A DNA stretch of 38,422 nt from Pseudomonadota bacterium (lineage in GTDB: Bacteria > Pseudomonadota > Alphaproteobacteria > Reyranellales > Reyranellaceae). The DNA is taken from NCBI GenBank assembly GCA_018240695.1, contig JAFEFH010000016.1:1-38422 (forward strand), in the 5' to 3' direction. A program made the position numbers and the translations under genes. The notes below the pieces were generated by a model, which saw nothing but the letters and a program-made list of their open reading frames with translations, made no database searches and was not told the DNA's origin. Position 1 is the stretch's first letter, and each line of letters starts with the position of its first letter. Shown one piece after another: positions 24,855 through 32,213 of this stretch.

Positions 24855-25808
24855 TTGGCTCATAATTCGTCGCGCTGGGACTCGTCCGCGCCGATCCGCT
24901 ACCCCGATCCCGACATCGTGGTGCTCGACAAGCGCTTCCAGCACCTGGTCGTGCCGATGGCCGCGATCGAGCGCATCGCCACCGGTTTCCGTTTCACCGA
25001 AGGCCCGGCCTACTACGGCGACGGCCGCTATCTCCTCTTCTCCGACATTCCCAACGACACGCTGGTGCGCTGGGACGAGCTCACCAACAGCTCGACCGTG
25101 CTGCGCCACAAGGCCGGCCATCCCGACGGCAACACCCGCGACCGCCAGGGCCGGCTGATCAGCTGCGAGCTCGGCAGCCGCACGCTGACGCGCACCGAGC
25201 ATGACGGCACGGTCACCGTTCTCGCGGACTCGTTCGACGGCACGCGGCTCACCGGACCGAACGACGTGGTGGTGAAGTCCGACGGCACGATCTGGTTCAG
25301 CGACAACGGCGCGGGCATTCGCGGTCACTATCTCGGCCACAAGGCCAAGCAGGAGATGCCGTTCCGCGTCTACAAGCTCGATCCCGCGACGGCCGCGCTC
25401 ACCATCGCCGTCGGCGACATGGAGCGGCCGAACGGCCTCTGCTTCTCGCCCGACGAGTCGAAGCTCTACGTCGTCGACACGCCGTCCGGCACCAAGACCA
25501 CGCATGTCTACGACATGGTCGACGGCAAGGCCGTGAACGGCCGCGTCTTCTTCGATGCGACGCCCGGCTTCGCCGACGGCATCCGCTGCGACACGCAGGG
25601 CAATGTCTGGGCGGGCTTCTCGGGTGGCGAAGGCCAGGACGGCGTCGCGGTGTTCGCGCCCGACGGCACGCTGATCGGCCGTATCCTGCTGCCCGAGCGC
25701 TGCGCCAACCTCTGTTTCGGCGGCGTGAAGCGCAACCGCCTGTTCATGACCGCCAGCCAGTCGGTCTACGCCCTCTATGTCGAAGCCCAAGGCGTCGCCG
25801 GCGGCTGA
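24855..25808 (+). CDS. SMP-30/gluconolactonase/LRE-like lactonase
   Basis: A 317-residue six-bladed beta-propeller hydrolase of the SMP-30 family, which opens sugar lactones with a bound divalent metal. The likely metal ligands are present: Glu49 in FTEGPAY, Asn136 in GPNDVVV, Asn193 in RPNGLCFSPDE and Asp241 in GFADGIR. I chose the TTG start at 24855 because GAGGAG lies six bases before it; the frame is open further upstream without such a site. No signal peptide, so cytosolic. It precedes the Ldh2-type dehydrogenase gene by 14 bp, a pairing expected for sugar-acid breakdown. The natural lactone is unknown. Confidence 0.88.
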   Translation: MAHNSSRWDSSAPIRYPDPDIVVLDKRFQHLVVPMAAIERIATGFRFTEGPAYYGDGRYLLFSDIPNDTLVRWDELTNSSTVLRHKAGHPDGNTRDRQGRLISCELGSRTLTRTEHDGTVTVLADSFDGTRLTGPNDVVVKSDGTIWFSDNGAGIRGHYLGHKAKQEMPFRVYKLDPATAALTIAVGDMERPNGLCFSPDESKLYVVDTPSGTKTTHVYDMVDGKAVNGRVFFDATPGFADGIRCDTQGNVWAGFSGGEGQDGVAVFAPDGTLIGRILLPERCANLCFGGVKRNRLFMTASQSVYALYVEAQGVAGG

Positions 25809-25822
25809 AGGAGAACAAGACA

Positions 25823-26887
25823 ATGCCCGCGTCCTACGAAACCCACCGCAAGCAGCTCCAGCTGATCCTCGAAGCCTGGGGCATGCCCACGGCGACGGCG
25901 GCCGGCACGGCCGAGATCATGAGCTGGGCCGACCTGCACGGCATCGATACGCACGGCATCTCGATGGTGCCGCCCTATGACGAGCGCCGCCGCACCAACA
26001 AGCTGAACGTGCTGGCCGAGCCCAAGATCGTGAGGGAGACGCCGATCTCCGTGCTGATCGACGGCGGCGGCGGCCTCGGCCATCCCAACGGCCGGCGCGC
26101 CATGGAGATCGCCATCGAGAAGGCGAAGAAGACCGGCATCGGCGTCGCGGCCGTGCGCAACTCCGGCCATTTCGGCGCCTGCGGCTTCTACGTGCTGCAA
26201 GCCGTCGACGCCGGCCTGATCGGCATGGCGACGACCTCGGCCAGCGGCATCCAGGTCGCGCCGACCAACGGCGCGCAGGCCCGTCTCGGCACCGACCCGA
26301 TCGCCTTCGCCGCGCCGGGCAAGCCCGGCGAGCCGTTCCTGCTCGACATGGCGACCACGACCGTCGCCGCCGGCAAGATCCGCAACAAGGCCAACGAGAA
26401 GCTCCAGACACCGCCCGGCTGGCTGGTGACCAAGGACGGCAAGCCCAGCACCGATCCGCACGAGGTGAGCAAGGGCGGCTTCATGACGCCGCTCGGCGGC
26501 ACGCCCGAGGGCAGCAGCCACAAGGGCTACGGTCTCGGCGGCATGGTCAACATCCTGAGCTCGGCTCTGTCGGGCGGCCTGATGGTGACGGAGCCGACGC
26601 GCAACACGCGGCCGGGCGCGATCGACATCGGCCACTTCTTCCTCGCGATGGATCCCGGCATGTTCCGCGACCCCGCCGACTTCCGGGCCGACGTCGCCGC
26701 GTTCTGCGACACGCTGCGCGCCACGCGGCCGACCGATCCCGCGAAGCCGGTGCAGGTCGCGGGCGATCCCGAGCGGCGGACCGCGGCAGCGCGCATGAAG
26801 AGCGGCATCCCGGTCGGTCCCAACCTGCTCGCCAAGGTCAAGGAGATCGCCAAGGCCTCGGGCGCCGACTGGATCATGGAGGGCTGA
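25823..26887 (+). CDS. Malate/L-lactate dehydrogenase (Ldh2) family oxidoreductase
   Basis: A 354-residue NAD(P)-dependent enzyme of the Ldh2/YlbC family, whose members oxidise 2-hydroxy acids such as malate, sulfolactate and ureidoglycolate (AllD). Family marks are ADLHGIDTHGISM (36-48), RNSGHFG with His116 the likely catalytic base, LGTDPIAFAAPG and SSHKGYGLGGMV. AGGAGA stands before the ATG, and the gene is co-transcribed with the SMP-30 lactonase. The substrate cannot be read off. The carbamoyltransferase operon one gene away makes a ureidoglycolate dehydrogenase role possible, but the lactonase neighbour fits sugar acids equally well. Confidence 0.87.
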   Translation: MPASYETHRKQLQLILEAWGMPTATAAGTAEIMSWADLHGIDTHGISMVPPYDERRRTNKLNVLAEPKIVRETPISVLIDGGGGLGHPNGRRAMEIAIEKAKKTGIGVAAVRNSGHFGACGFYVLQAVDAGLIGMATTSASGIQVAPTNGAQARLGTDPIAFAAPGKPGEPFLLDMATTTVAAGKIRNKANEKLQTPPGWLVTKDGKPSTDPHEVSKGGFMTPLGGTPEGSSHKGYGLGGMVNILSSALSGGLMVTEPTRNTRPGAIDIGHFFLAMDPGMFRDPADFRADVAAFCDTLRATRPTDPAKPVQVAGDPERRTAAARMKSGIPVGPNLLAKVKEIAKASGADWIMEG

Positions 26888-26902
26888 CGGCCCTCCTCCT
26901 TC

Positions 26903-27751
26903 TTATGCCGGGTTGGTCGGACCGGACGTCAGGCGCCGCATGTGGCGGCGCATGCCGTGATAGTCGTTGATCGCATTGTGCATCGTGCGCCGGTTGTCCC
27001 AGACCGTGAGCGTGCCGGGCTTCCACTGGACGCGGCAGGTGAACTCGGGCCGCGTCGCATGCGCCTGTAGCCAGTCGATCACCGGCTTGCTCTCTTCCGG
27101 CGTCATGCCCTCGAACGCGATCGTGTGGCCGCGGCTGCAATAGATCGCCTTCTGGCCGGTCTCGTCGACCGTGCGCACGATCGGATGCACCGCTTCGTAT
27201 GAGTCCGCGTCCTCGGTGCCGGTGATCTTCATGCCGCCGACCGCCGCATGATGCGTCTTGCGGCCGCCGAGATGCTTCAAGGCGGCGCTGTTCACGCCCT
27301 TCAGCGGCGCCAGCATCTCCTTCATCCCGTCCGACAGGCTCTCGTAGGCCGCGACCATGTCGCAATAGAGCGTGTCGCCGCCGCGCTCGGGCGTCTCGAG
27401 CGCATAGAGCAGCGTCGCGAGCGGCGGGGTCTTGGTGTAGGTCGTGTCGGAGTGCCAGTCGCCGCCGAAGTTGCGCTTCTCCGACGGCTCCTTGACGATC
27501 TCGAACAGGAACGGGAAGCCGTCCATGCCCTTCACGAACGGATAGTGGTTGGGCTCGCCGAAGCGCGCGCCGACATCCATCATGTCCTGCGGCGACAGTT
27601 CCTGGTCGCGGATCGCGATCACCTTGTAGTCGAGGAACGCCTGGTGGACCTGCGCCCAGTCGTGGTTGTCCATGCGGCGCAGGTCGACGCCGGTGATTTC
27701 CGCGCCGAGCGAGCCCGCGATCGGGGTCACGGTGATGCTGTTGCTGGCCAT
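26903..27751 (-). CDS. TauD/TfdA-family 2-oxoglutarate-dependent dioxygenase
   Basis: A 282-residue Fe(II)/2-oxoglutarate oxygenase. The iron ligands are His100 and Asp102 (WHSDTTY) and His258 (RRTMHNA), and the 2-oxoglutarate-binding Arg is Arg269 or nearby. GDTLYCDMVAAYESLS and WKPGTLTVWDNR are typical of the family. Such enzymes hydroxylate taurine, phenoxyacetates, alkyl sulfates and similar compounds. I use the ATG at 27751; a GTG 9 bp upstream is possible. It is read divergently from the GntR/FCD regulator and shares the 143-bp intergenic region with its palindrome, so it may be under the same control. Substrate unknown. Confidence 0.88.
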   Translation of the reverse strand: MASNSITVTPIAGSLGAEITGVDLRRMDNHDWAQVHQAFLDYKVIAIRDQELSPQDMMDVGARFGEPNHYPFVKGMDGFPFLFEIVKEPSEKRNFGGDWHSDTTYTKTPPLATLLYALETPERGGDTLYCDMVAAYESLSDGMKEMLAPLKGVNSAALKHLGGRKTHHAAVGGMKITGTEDADSYEAVHPIVRTVDETGQKAIYCSRGHTIAFEGMTPEESKPVIDWLQAHATRPEFTCRVQWKPGTLTVWDNRRTMHNAINDYHGMRRHMRRLTSGPTNPA

Positions 27752-27835
27752 TCCCTGCACCCTCGAGAATCCATTCGATACCAGCCGACCCTATAGCCAT
27801 CCCGACGGAATTCGCGCTTTTTCTTGTATCCTTCT

Positions 27836-27847
27836 ATTGTATACAAT
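27836..27847. promoter_or_regulatory. Perfect palindrome ATTGTATACAAT, candidate GntR/FCD operator
   Basis: A 12-bp perfect palindrome in the AT-rich divergent region between the dioxygenase gene and the regulator gene. GntR regulators of the FCD class commonly bind short palindromes with a TGTATACA-like core, and the gene 48 bp to the right encodes such a protein. A TTGTAT hexamer inside it could serve as a -35 element for the rightward operon, with GAGTAT 18 bp on. Binding is inferred from position and form. Confidence 0.6.
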
Positions 27848-27894
27848 TAAAAATACGATAGAGTATCCATCTGGGGTGTCGGTTTGGGGGGCCA

Positions 27895-28623
27895 ATGCCG
27901 TTTGTCGAGGAGGGTGTTGTGGCGCGTAATTCGGCCGTGAAGCAGATCGTTCCGACGCTTCGGCATCGGCTGCTCGATTGGTCCTATCCGCCACGCCATC
28001 AACTGACCGAGGAGAGCCTGTGTGCCGAGTTCGGCGTCAGCCGCTCGCCGATCCGGCAGGCCCTCACCGAACTCGCCGCCGAAGGACTGCTCGAGCGCGA
28101 TCCGCACCAGAGCTACCGGGTGCGCCAGCTGCTGCTGACCGATGTCGAGGATCTCTACGAGTTCCGCTTCGCCATCGAGGTCCAGGCGGTGCGTGGACTC
28201 GCCCGCAACGGATTGCCCAAGGATGTCGAAGCGCGGTTGCGCAGGCAGTGGACGAACCCCGAGCGGCTCGAGAGCCTTTCCCGCCAGGTACTGGCCGGCC
28301 TCGACGAGGCATTCCATGCCGACCTTGTCGCGGCCCACGGCAACCAGCTGATGCTGGACCAGATCCGGCGCATCAACGAGCGCCTCCACGCGTTCCGCGC
28401 GTTCGATTTCTCGCATAGTGCCCGTGCGCAATCGACCGCCGACGAACACACCGTCATCCTCGATCGCATCGCGGCCCGCGATGAGACCGGGGCCGCCGAT
28501 GCGCTACGCCAGAACATCACCAGCGGCCTCGACAACGTCGAGATCACCATCATGCATCTGTTGGCACGGTCTCATTCCTGCGTTGACAACAAGGAGAAAC
28601 GGCATGGACGCCGCAGCCTCTAA
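27895..28623 (+). CDS. GntR-family transcriptional regulator (FCD type)
   Basis: A 242-residue regulator. The N-terminal winged helix-turn-helix is at about 35-78 (LTEESLCAEFGVSRSPIRQALTEL in two parts, then GLLERDP). The C-terminal all-helical FCD effector domain follows (about 85-225), with DLYEFRFAIE, DEAFHADLVAAHGN and EHTVILDRIAARD. It probably binds an acid or ureide intermediate and controls the operon it begins. The ATG at 27895 was used; a GTG at 27919 with GAGGAGG just before it is an equally good start (234 residues). Its end overlaps the permease start by 20 bp, so regulator and pathway genes are coupled, pointing to autoregulation. Confidence 0.9.
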   Translation: MPFVEEGVVARNSAVKQIVPTLRHRLLDWSYPPRHQLTEESLCAEFGVSRSPIRQALTELAAEGLLERDPHQSYRVRQLLLTDVEDLYEFRFAIEVQAVRGLARNGLPKDVEARLRRQWTNPERLESLSRQVLAGLDEAFHADLVAAHGNQLMLDQIRRINERLHAFRAFDFSHSARAQSTADEHTVILDRIAARDETGAADALRQNITSGLDNVEITIMHLLARSHSCVDNKEKRHGRRSL

Positions 28624-30208
28624 AGCACGCCCCAAGCTCTGGACCTCGGGGGACATGAACGCCTTCTTCGGGCTGTTCACCAACGTTCTTCTGAACGTCC
28701 TGGTTCTTTCCTCCCTCTGTCTCGGCGTCGCGAAACTGCCGAACGACATCGTGTTCGGGCGGATCCTGCCCGCCCTCGGCATCGCCTTGCCGATCGGCAA
28801 TCTCTACTACGCCTGGCTCGCCTACCGGCGCGGCATGGCCGACGGCCGCAACGACGTAGCGGCGCTGCCCTATGGGCCGAGCGTGCCGCAGATGTTCATC
28901 GTCACCTTCGTGGTGATGCTGCCGACCTACATCGCCACCAACGACGCCATCCTCGGTTGGAAACTCGGCCTGATCTGGGCGATGATCGTGGGCCTCATCA
29001 CCCTGTGCGGCATCCTGGTCGGCCCGGCGATCCGCAAATACACGCCGCGCGCCGCGATGCTCGGCACGCTGGCGGGCGTCTCCATCGCGTTCATATCGAT
29101 GCGCCCGGCCTTCCTGATCTTCGACACCGCCTGGATCGGGCTGATCTGCTTCATGATCGTGCTGGTCTCGTGGGTAGGACGGGTGCGATTGCCGTTCGGC
29201 CTTCCGGGCGGCCTCGTCATCATCGTCCTGGGCGGCGCGATGGCGTGGACCGGCGTGTTCATGGGCTGGACCGACATCATGAAGCCGGCGCAGGTCAGCG
29301 GATCGCTGAACCTGGTTTCGCTGCATCTGCCGATGTTCTCGTTCGACGTGTTCTCGGTGCCGATGGAAAAGGTCTGGCCGCTGCTGGTCACCGCTATTCC
29401 GCTCGGCATCTACAATTTCACCGAGGCCATGAACAACGTCGAATCCGCCGCTGCCGGCGGCGACGAGTACGACCTGCGCTACGTCCTGTTCGCCGACGGT
29501 CTCGGTGGCGTGGTCGGTGCGTTGCTCGGCTCGCCGTTTCCGCCGGCGGTCTATATCGGTCATCCGGGCTGGAAGGCGATGGGCGGTCGTGTCGGCTACT
29601 CGTTGTTCACCGGCATCTTCGTGTCGATCGTCTGCTTCTTCGGCCTGGCCGCATTCCTGCTGTCGGTCGTGCCGCTGGTCGCCATCCTGCCGATCCTGCT
29701 GTTCATCGGCCTGGTGATCGGGGCGCAGGCGTTCCAGGCCTGTCCACGCCGCCATGCACCGGCCATCGTTCTGGCCCTGGTGCCGAACATCGCCGAGTGG
29801 GCGCGCGGACAGATTTCCGGGACGCTGAGTGCCGCGGGAGTCTCGACGCACCCAATCCCGCCCGACACGATCAAGGCCCTGGCCAACAACGGCGTGGTCT
29901 ACCACGGCATGGAGCTGGCCGGCGGCGGCGCGGTCCTGGCCGGACTGATGCTGGGAGCGATCGCGGTGTTCGTGATCGACCGTCGCTTCAACTGGGCGGC
30001 TGTTTTCGCCCTGTTCGCCGCGGCGCTGTCCTACTTCGGCTTCATCAACGGCTCGCACCTCGCGCTCAATGCGTCGCCTGCCGTGAGTGCGGCCTATTTC
30101 ATGGCCTTCCTGCTGTTCTCGTTCCTGTCCTGGCGTCAGCTGAAGGATGGCGAGGGCATCAGCTGGGCTCCCATCGACAACAACGAAGAAAGTCTCGTGC
30201 ATCAATGA
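28604..30208 (+). CDS. NCS2/AzgA-type permease (xanthine/uracil permease superfamily)
   Basis: A 534-residue inner-membrane protein with about 13-14 hydrophobic segments. It resembles the nucleobase permeases of the COG2252/NCS2 group: an early DMNAFFGLFTNVLLNVLVL helix, GRNDVAALPYGPSVPQ, which corresponds to the conserved loop in AzgA-like proteins, and IPLGIYNFTEAMNNVESAAAGGDEYD, a conserved Asn/Glu-rich stretch near the substrate site. It would import a purine-, pyrimidine- or ureide-like compound with protons. A clear GGAG site precedes the ATG. The start lies inside the regulator gene and the stop overlaps the next ATG (ATGA), tying it tightly to the operon. Substrate unknown. Confidence 0.85.
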   Translation: MDAAASKARPKLWTSGDMNAFFGLFTNVLLNVLVLSSLCLGVAKLPNDIVFGRILPALGIALPIGNLYYAWLAYRRGMADGRNDVAALPYGPSVPQMFIVTFVVMLPTYIATNDAILGWKLGLIWAMIVGLITLCGILVGPAIRKYTPRAAMLGTLAGVSIAFISMRPAFLIFDTAWIGLICFMIVLVSWVGRVRLPFGLPGGLVIIVLGGAMAWTGVFMGWTDIMKPAQVSGSLNLVSLHLPMFSFDVFSVPMEKVWPLLVTAIPLGIYNFTEAMNNVESAAAGGDEYDLRYVLFADGLGGVVGALLGSPFPPAVYIGHPGWKAMGGRVGYSLFTGIFVSIVCFFGLAAFLLSVVPLVAILPILLFIGLVIGAQAFQACPRRHAPAIVLALVPNIAEWARGQISGTLSAAGVSTHPIPPDTIKALANNGVVYHGMELAGGGAVLAGLMLGAIAVFVIDRRFNWAAVFALFAAALSYFGFINGSHLALNASPAVSAAYFMAFLLFSFLSWRQLKDGEGISWAPIDNNEESLVHQ

Positions 30209-30585
30209 GCAAGACACTGTTCGTCAACGGCACCCTGATGAAAGGACTCGCCCTGCACAAGAACCTGGAAGGTGCCGAATTCCTCGGCGCCTTCCGCACC
30301 GCCCCGGTGTACCGCATCTACTCGATCAACGACGTGCATCCGGGCATGCACGAAGTGGCGAGCGGCGGCGTCTCCGTTGCCGGCGAGATGTACAAGATGA
30401 GCGACGAGACCTGGGCCAAGGTCGAGGCCGGCGAACCGCCGCACCTCTACTGCGGACCCGTGAAGCTCGACGACGGCCGTGTCGTCGAGGGCATCCTGTT
30501 TCCCGCGGACAAGATCAAGCCGGAGCACGTCGATATCTCGCGCTTCGGCGACTGGCGCGCCTACATGGCCTCCAAGGGCAAATGA
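30205..30585 (+). CDS. Stand-alone allophanate hydrolase C-terminal-like domain (GGCT fold)
   Basis: A 126-residue protein that matches the C-terminal domain of allophanate hydrolase (AtzF/DUR1,2) and lacks the amidase domain. Visible marks are [16 protein letters not shown] at the start, [18 protein letters not shown] in the middle, and then [12 protein letters not shown] and [16 protein letters not shown], with the gamma-glutamylcyclotransferase-like fold. In a characterised yeast allophanate hydrolase this domain acts on N-carboxycarbamate, releasing CO2. As a separate protein next to a biuret-hydrolase-like enzyme, it may act on an unstable N-carboxy or carbamoyl intermediate. That is inference. 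ATG overlaps the permease stop by 4 bp. Confidence 0.82.
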   Translation: MSKTLFVNGTLMKGLALHKNLEGAEFLGAFRTAPVYRIYSINDVHPGMHEVASGGVSVAGEMYKMSDETWAKVEAGEPPHLYCGPVKLDDGRVVEGILFPADKIKPEHVDISRFGDWRAYMASKGK

Positions 30586-30592
30586 CCGGGCA

Positions 30593-30618
30593 GGCGGAGG
30601 GTATACGCACCCTCCGCC
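30593..30618 (+). repeat. Perfect intercistronic hairpin
   Basis: GGCGGAGGGT (30593-30602) pairs exactly with ACCCTCCGCC (30609-30618) around a 6-nt loop. It lies 7 bp after the stop of the allophanate-domain gene and 40 bp before the cysteine hydrolase start. There is no T tract after it. It may protect the upstream mRNA or reduce transcription into the downstream genes. Confidence 0.7.
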
Positions 30619-30658
30619 CGCGACTTGGCACCGCACGAACCGAACACCAGAGGGCGTC

Positions 30659-31324
30659 ATGACCAGGGTTTTCAAGGCCGAGCCCTATGATCTCGGCTTC
30701 GATCCGGCGAGCACCGCGCTCGTCATCATCGACATGCAGCGCGACTTCCTCGAGCCCGGCGGCTTCGGCTCGATGCTCGGCAACGACGTCTCGCTGTTGC
30801 GCTCGTCGATTGCCCCCTGCAAGGCGGTGCTGGATGCCGCGCGGAAGGCGAAGATGCTCGTCATCCATACCCGCGAAGGCCATGCGCCGGACATGAACGA
30901 CTGCCCCCCTTCGAAGAAGGCGCGCGGCGGCCTGAAGGTCGGCATCGGCGACGCGGGCCCGATGGGCCGGGTGCTGATCCGTGGCGAAAAGGGACATGAC
31001 ATCATCCCCGAGCTCTATCCGGCGCCGAACGAACCGGTGATCGACAAGCCGGGCAAGGGCGCGTTCTTCGCCACCGACCTCGAGTTGATGCTGCGCAACC
31101 GTGGCATCAAGACGTTGATCGTCTGCGGCGTGACCACGGAAGTCTGCGTCAACACCACGGTGCGCGAGGCCAACGATCGCGGCTTCGAATGCCTCGTCGT
31201 GTCGGATGCGGTCGGTTCCTACTTCCCCGAGTTCAACCGCATCGCCCTAGAGATGATCAAGGCGCAGGGCGGCATCTTCGGCTGGGTCGCGCCGTCCGCG
31301 GCCGTGATCGCCGCCGTCGGGTGA
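30659..31324 (+). CDS. Isochorismatase-like cysteine hydrolase, biuret hydrolase/RutB type
   Basis: A 221-residue cytosolic amidohydrolase. The catalytic triad of the family is in place: Asp25 (IIDMQRDF), Lys130 ([11 protein letters not shown]) and Cys163 ([11 protein letters not shown]), with the cis-peptide before it. The central part, [34 protein letters not shown] and [15 protein letters not shown], closely follows what I recall of biuret hydrolase (BiuH), which turns biuret into allophanate and ammonia; RutB, which acts on peroxyureidoacrylate, is related. An AGAGGG site precedes the ATG. Expected reaction: hydrolysis of a terminal amide or carbamoyl group of a ureide. Hydrolysis of oxamate to oxalate and ammonia is an alternative. 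Confidence 0.88.
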   Translation: MTRVFKAEPYDLGFDPASTALVIIDMQRDFLEPGGFGSMLGNDVSLLRSSIAPCKAVLDAARKAKMLVIHTREGHAPDMNDCPPSKKARGGLKVGIGDAGPMGRVLIRGEKGHDIIPELYPAPNEPVIDKPGKGAFFATDLELMLRNRGIKTLIVCGVTTEVCVNTTVREANDRGFECLVVSDAVGSYFPEFNRIALEMIKAQGGIFGWVAPSAAVIAAVG

Positions 31325-31334
31325 CGCGCTCGCC

Positions 31335-32174
31335 ATGATCGACGTCCAGGCACAGCAAGTCGGCGCGGATGTCGCGACCTCCTCCTTCGCGGGAGCGGTC
31401 GAGATGGTGTTTGCCCATGCCTGTGCGGTCGCGCTCGACGACGGACGCCGTCTCACCCTGCTCGCCGGACCGGATGAGCAGGGCATGCGCATCATCGCGC
31501 CTTCCGAAGGCGCGTGGCACAGGCTGCATCCGCTCTTGCAGGTCGGCGGGCGTGTTACCGCCAACGATGGCGTCCTGTACGGTGACGGCTTCCGTGTCGG
31601 CTACCGGCGAAACGCCACCCTGTGGCGGTCGCCGGCGTTTCAAGGCCATGTTCCCGCCGACGGCTGGGGACCAAACCTCGTCGAGGCGAAGGCCCACCTC
31701 GACGCCGCGCAGCACGAGTTGCCTCCGGAGATGACGCGGACAGCGGCGTATCGGCGCTTCGCCACTCTCTGTCGCACGCTGCAACGGGAGGAAGCTGCCG
31801 ATGAGGCCGTGCGCGGGCTGATCGGTCTTGGCCCGGGCCTCACGCCGAGCGGCGACGATCTTCTGTGTGGCCTGCTGGGCGGGCTTGCCGCCGCCGGCGA
31901 CACGCGCTTCTCGATCGTGCGTCGGGCGGTGATGCTGCATCTCGACCGCACCACCTCCGCCAGCAAGGACTATCTCAGCCAGGCCTGCACGCCGTGGTGG
32001 ACCGGCCTGCTGCACGGGTTCTTCGCCGCGATCGCCGCGCCGGCCGGCGACATTCCCGGCGCCTTCAGGCGCCTCGCCGCGCGAGGGCACAGTTCCGGCA
32101 TCGATCAGGCCGCGGGCCTGGTGGCGGGGCTCGCCCTCGCCGCCGGTCGGACCGACCTCATTCCAAGCCTCTAG
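31335..32174 (+). CDS. allH: DUF2877 protein, oxamate carbamoyltransferase subunit AllH-like
   Basis: A 279-residue cytosolic protein of the DUF2877/YlbF family. The family signature is GPGLTPSGDDLLCGLLGGL beginning at residue 166; an Arg- and Lys-bearing segment with TTSASKDYL follows near 230. In E. coli, YlbF (AllH) is needed with FdrA (AllF) and YlbE (AllG) for oxamate carbamoyltransferase, which makes carbamoyl phosphate and oxamate from oxalurate. All three are adjacent here, in the order H-F-G rather than F-G-H. It starts 10 bp after the cysteine hydrolase gene. Assignment to the family is secure; activity on oxalurate is inferred. Confidence 0.85.
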   Translation: MIDVQAQQVGADVATSSFAGAVEMVFAHACAVALDDGRRLTLLAGPDEQGMRIIAPSEGAWHRLHPLLQVGGRVTANDGVLYGDGFRVGYRRNATLWRSPAFQGHVPADGWGPNLVEAKAHLDAAQHELPPEMTRTAAYRRFATLCRTLQREEAADEAVRGLIGLGPGLTPSGDDLLCGLLGGLAAAGDTRFSIVRRAVMLHLDRTTSASKDYLSQACTPWWTGLLHGFFAAIAAPAGDIPGAFRRLAARGHSSGIDQAAGLVAGLALAAGRTDLIPSL

Positions 32175-32213
32175 ACGCGGCAGTCCCGCGACGACTGCTT
32201 TCAAGGAGTTTCC

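Noticed and set aside
24568-24855. Longer 95-residue version of the small membrane protein
   Set aside because: The internal ATG at 24744 has the ribosome binding site, and the extra N-terminus is not hydrophobic or family-like.
28550-30217. Minus-strand 555-residue frame opposite the NCS2-type permease
   Set aside because: Antisense shadow rich in Arg, Asp, His and Gln; the plus strand encodes a clear membrane protein with operon overlaps.
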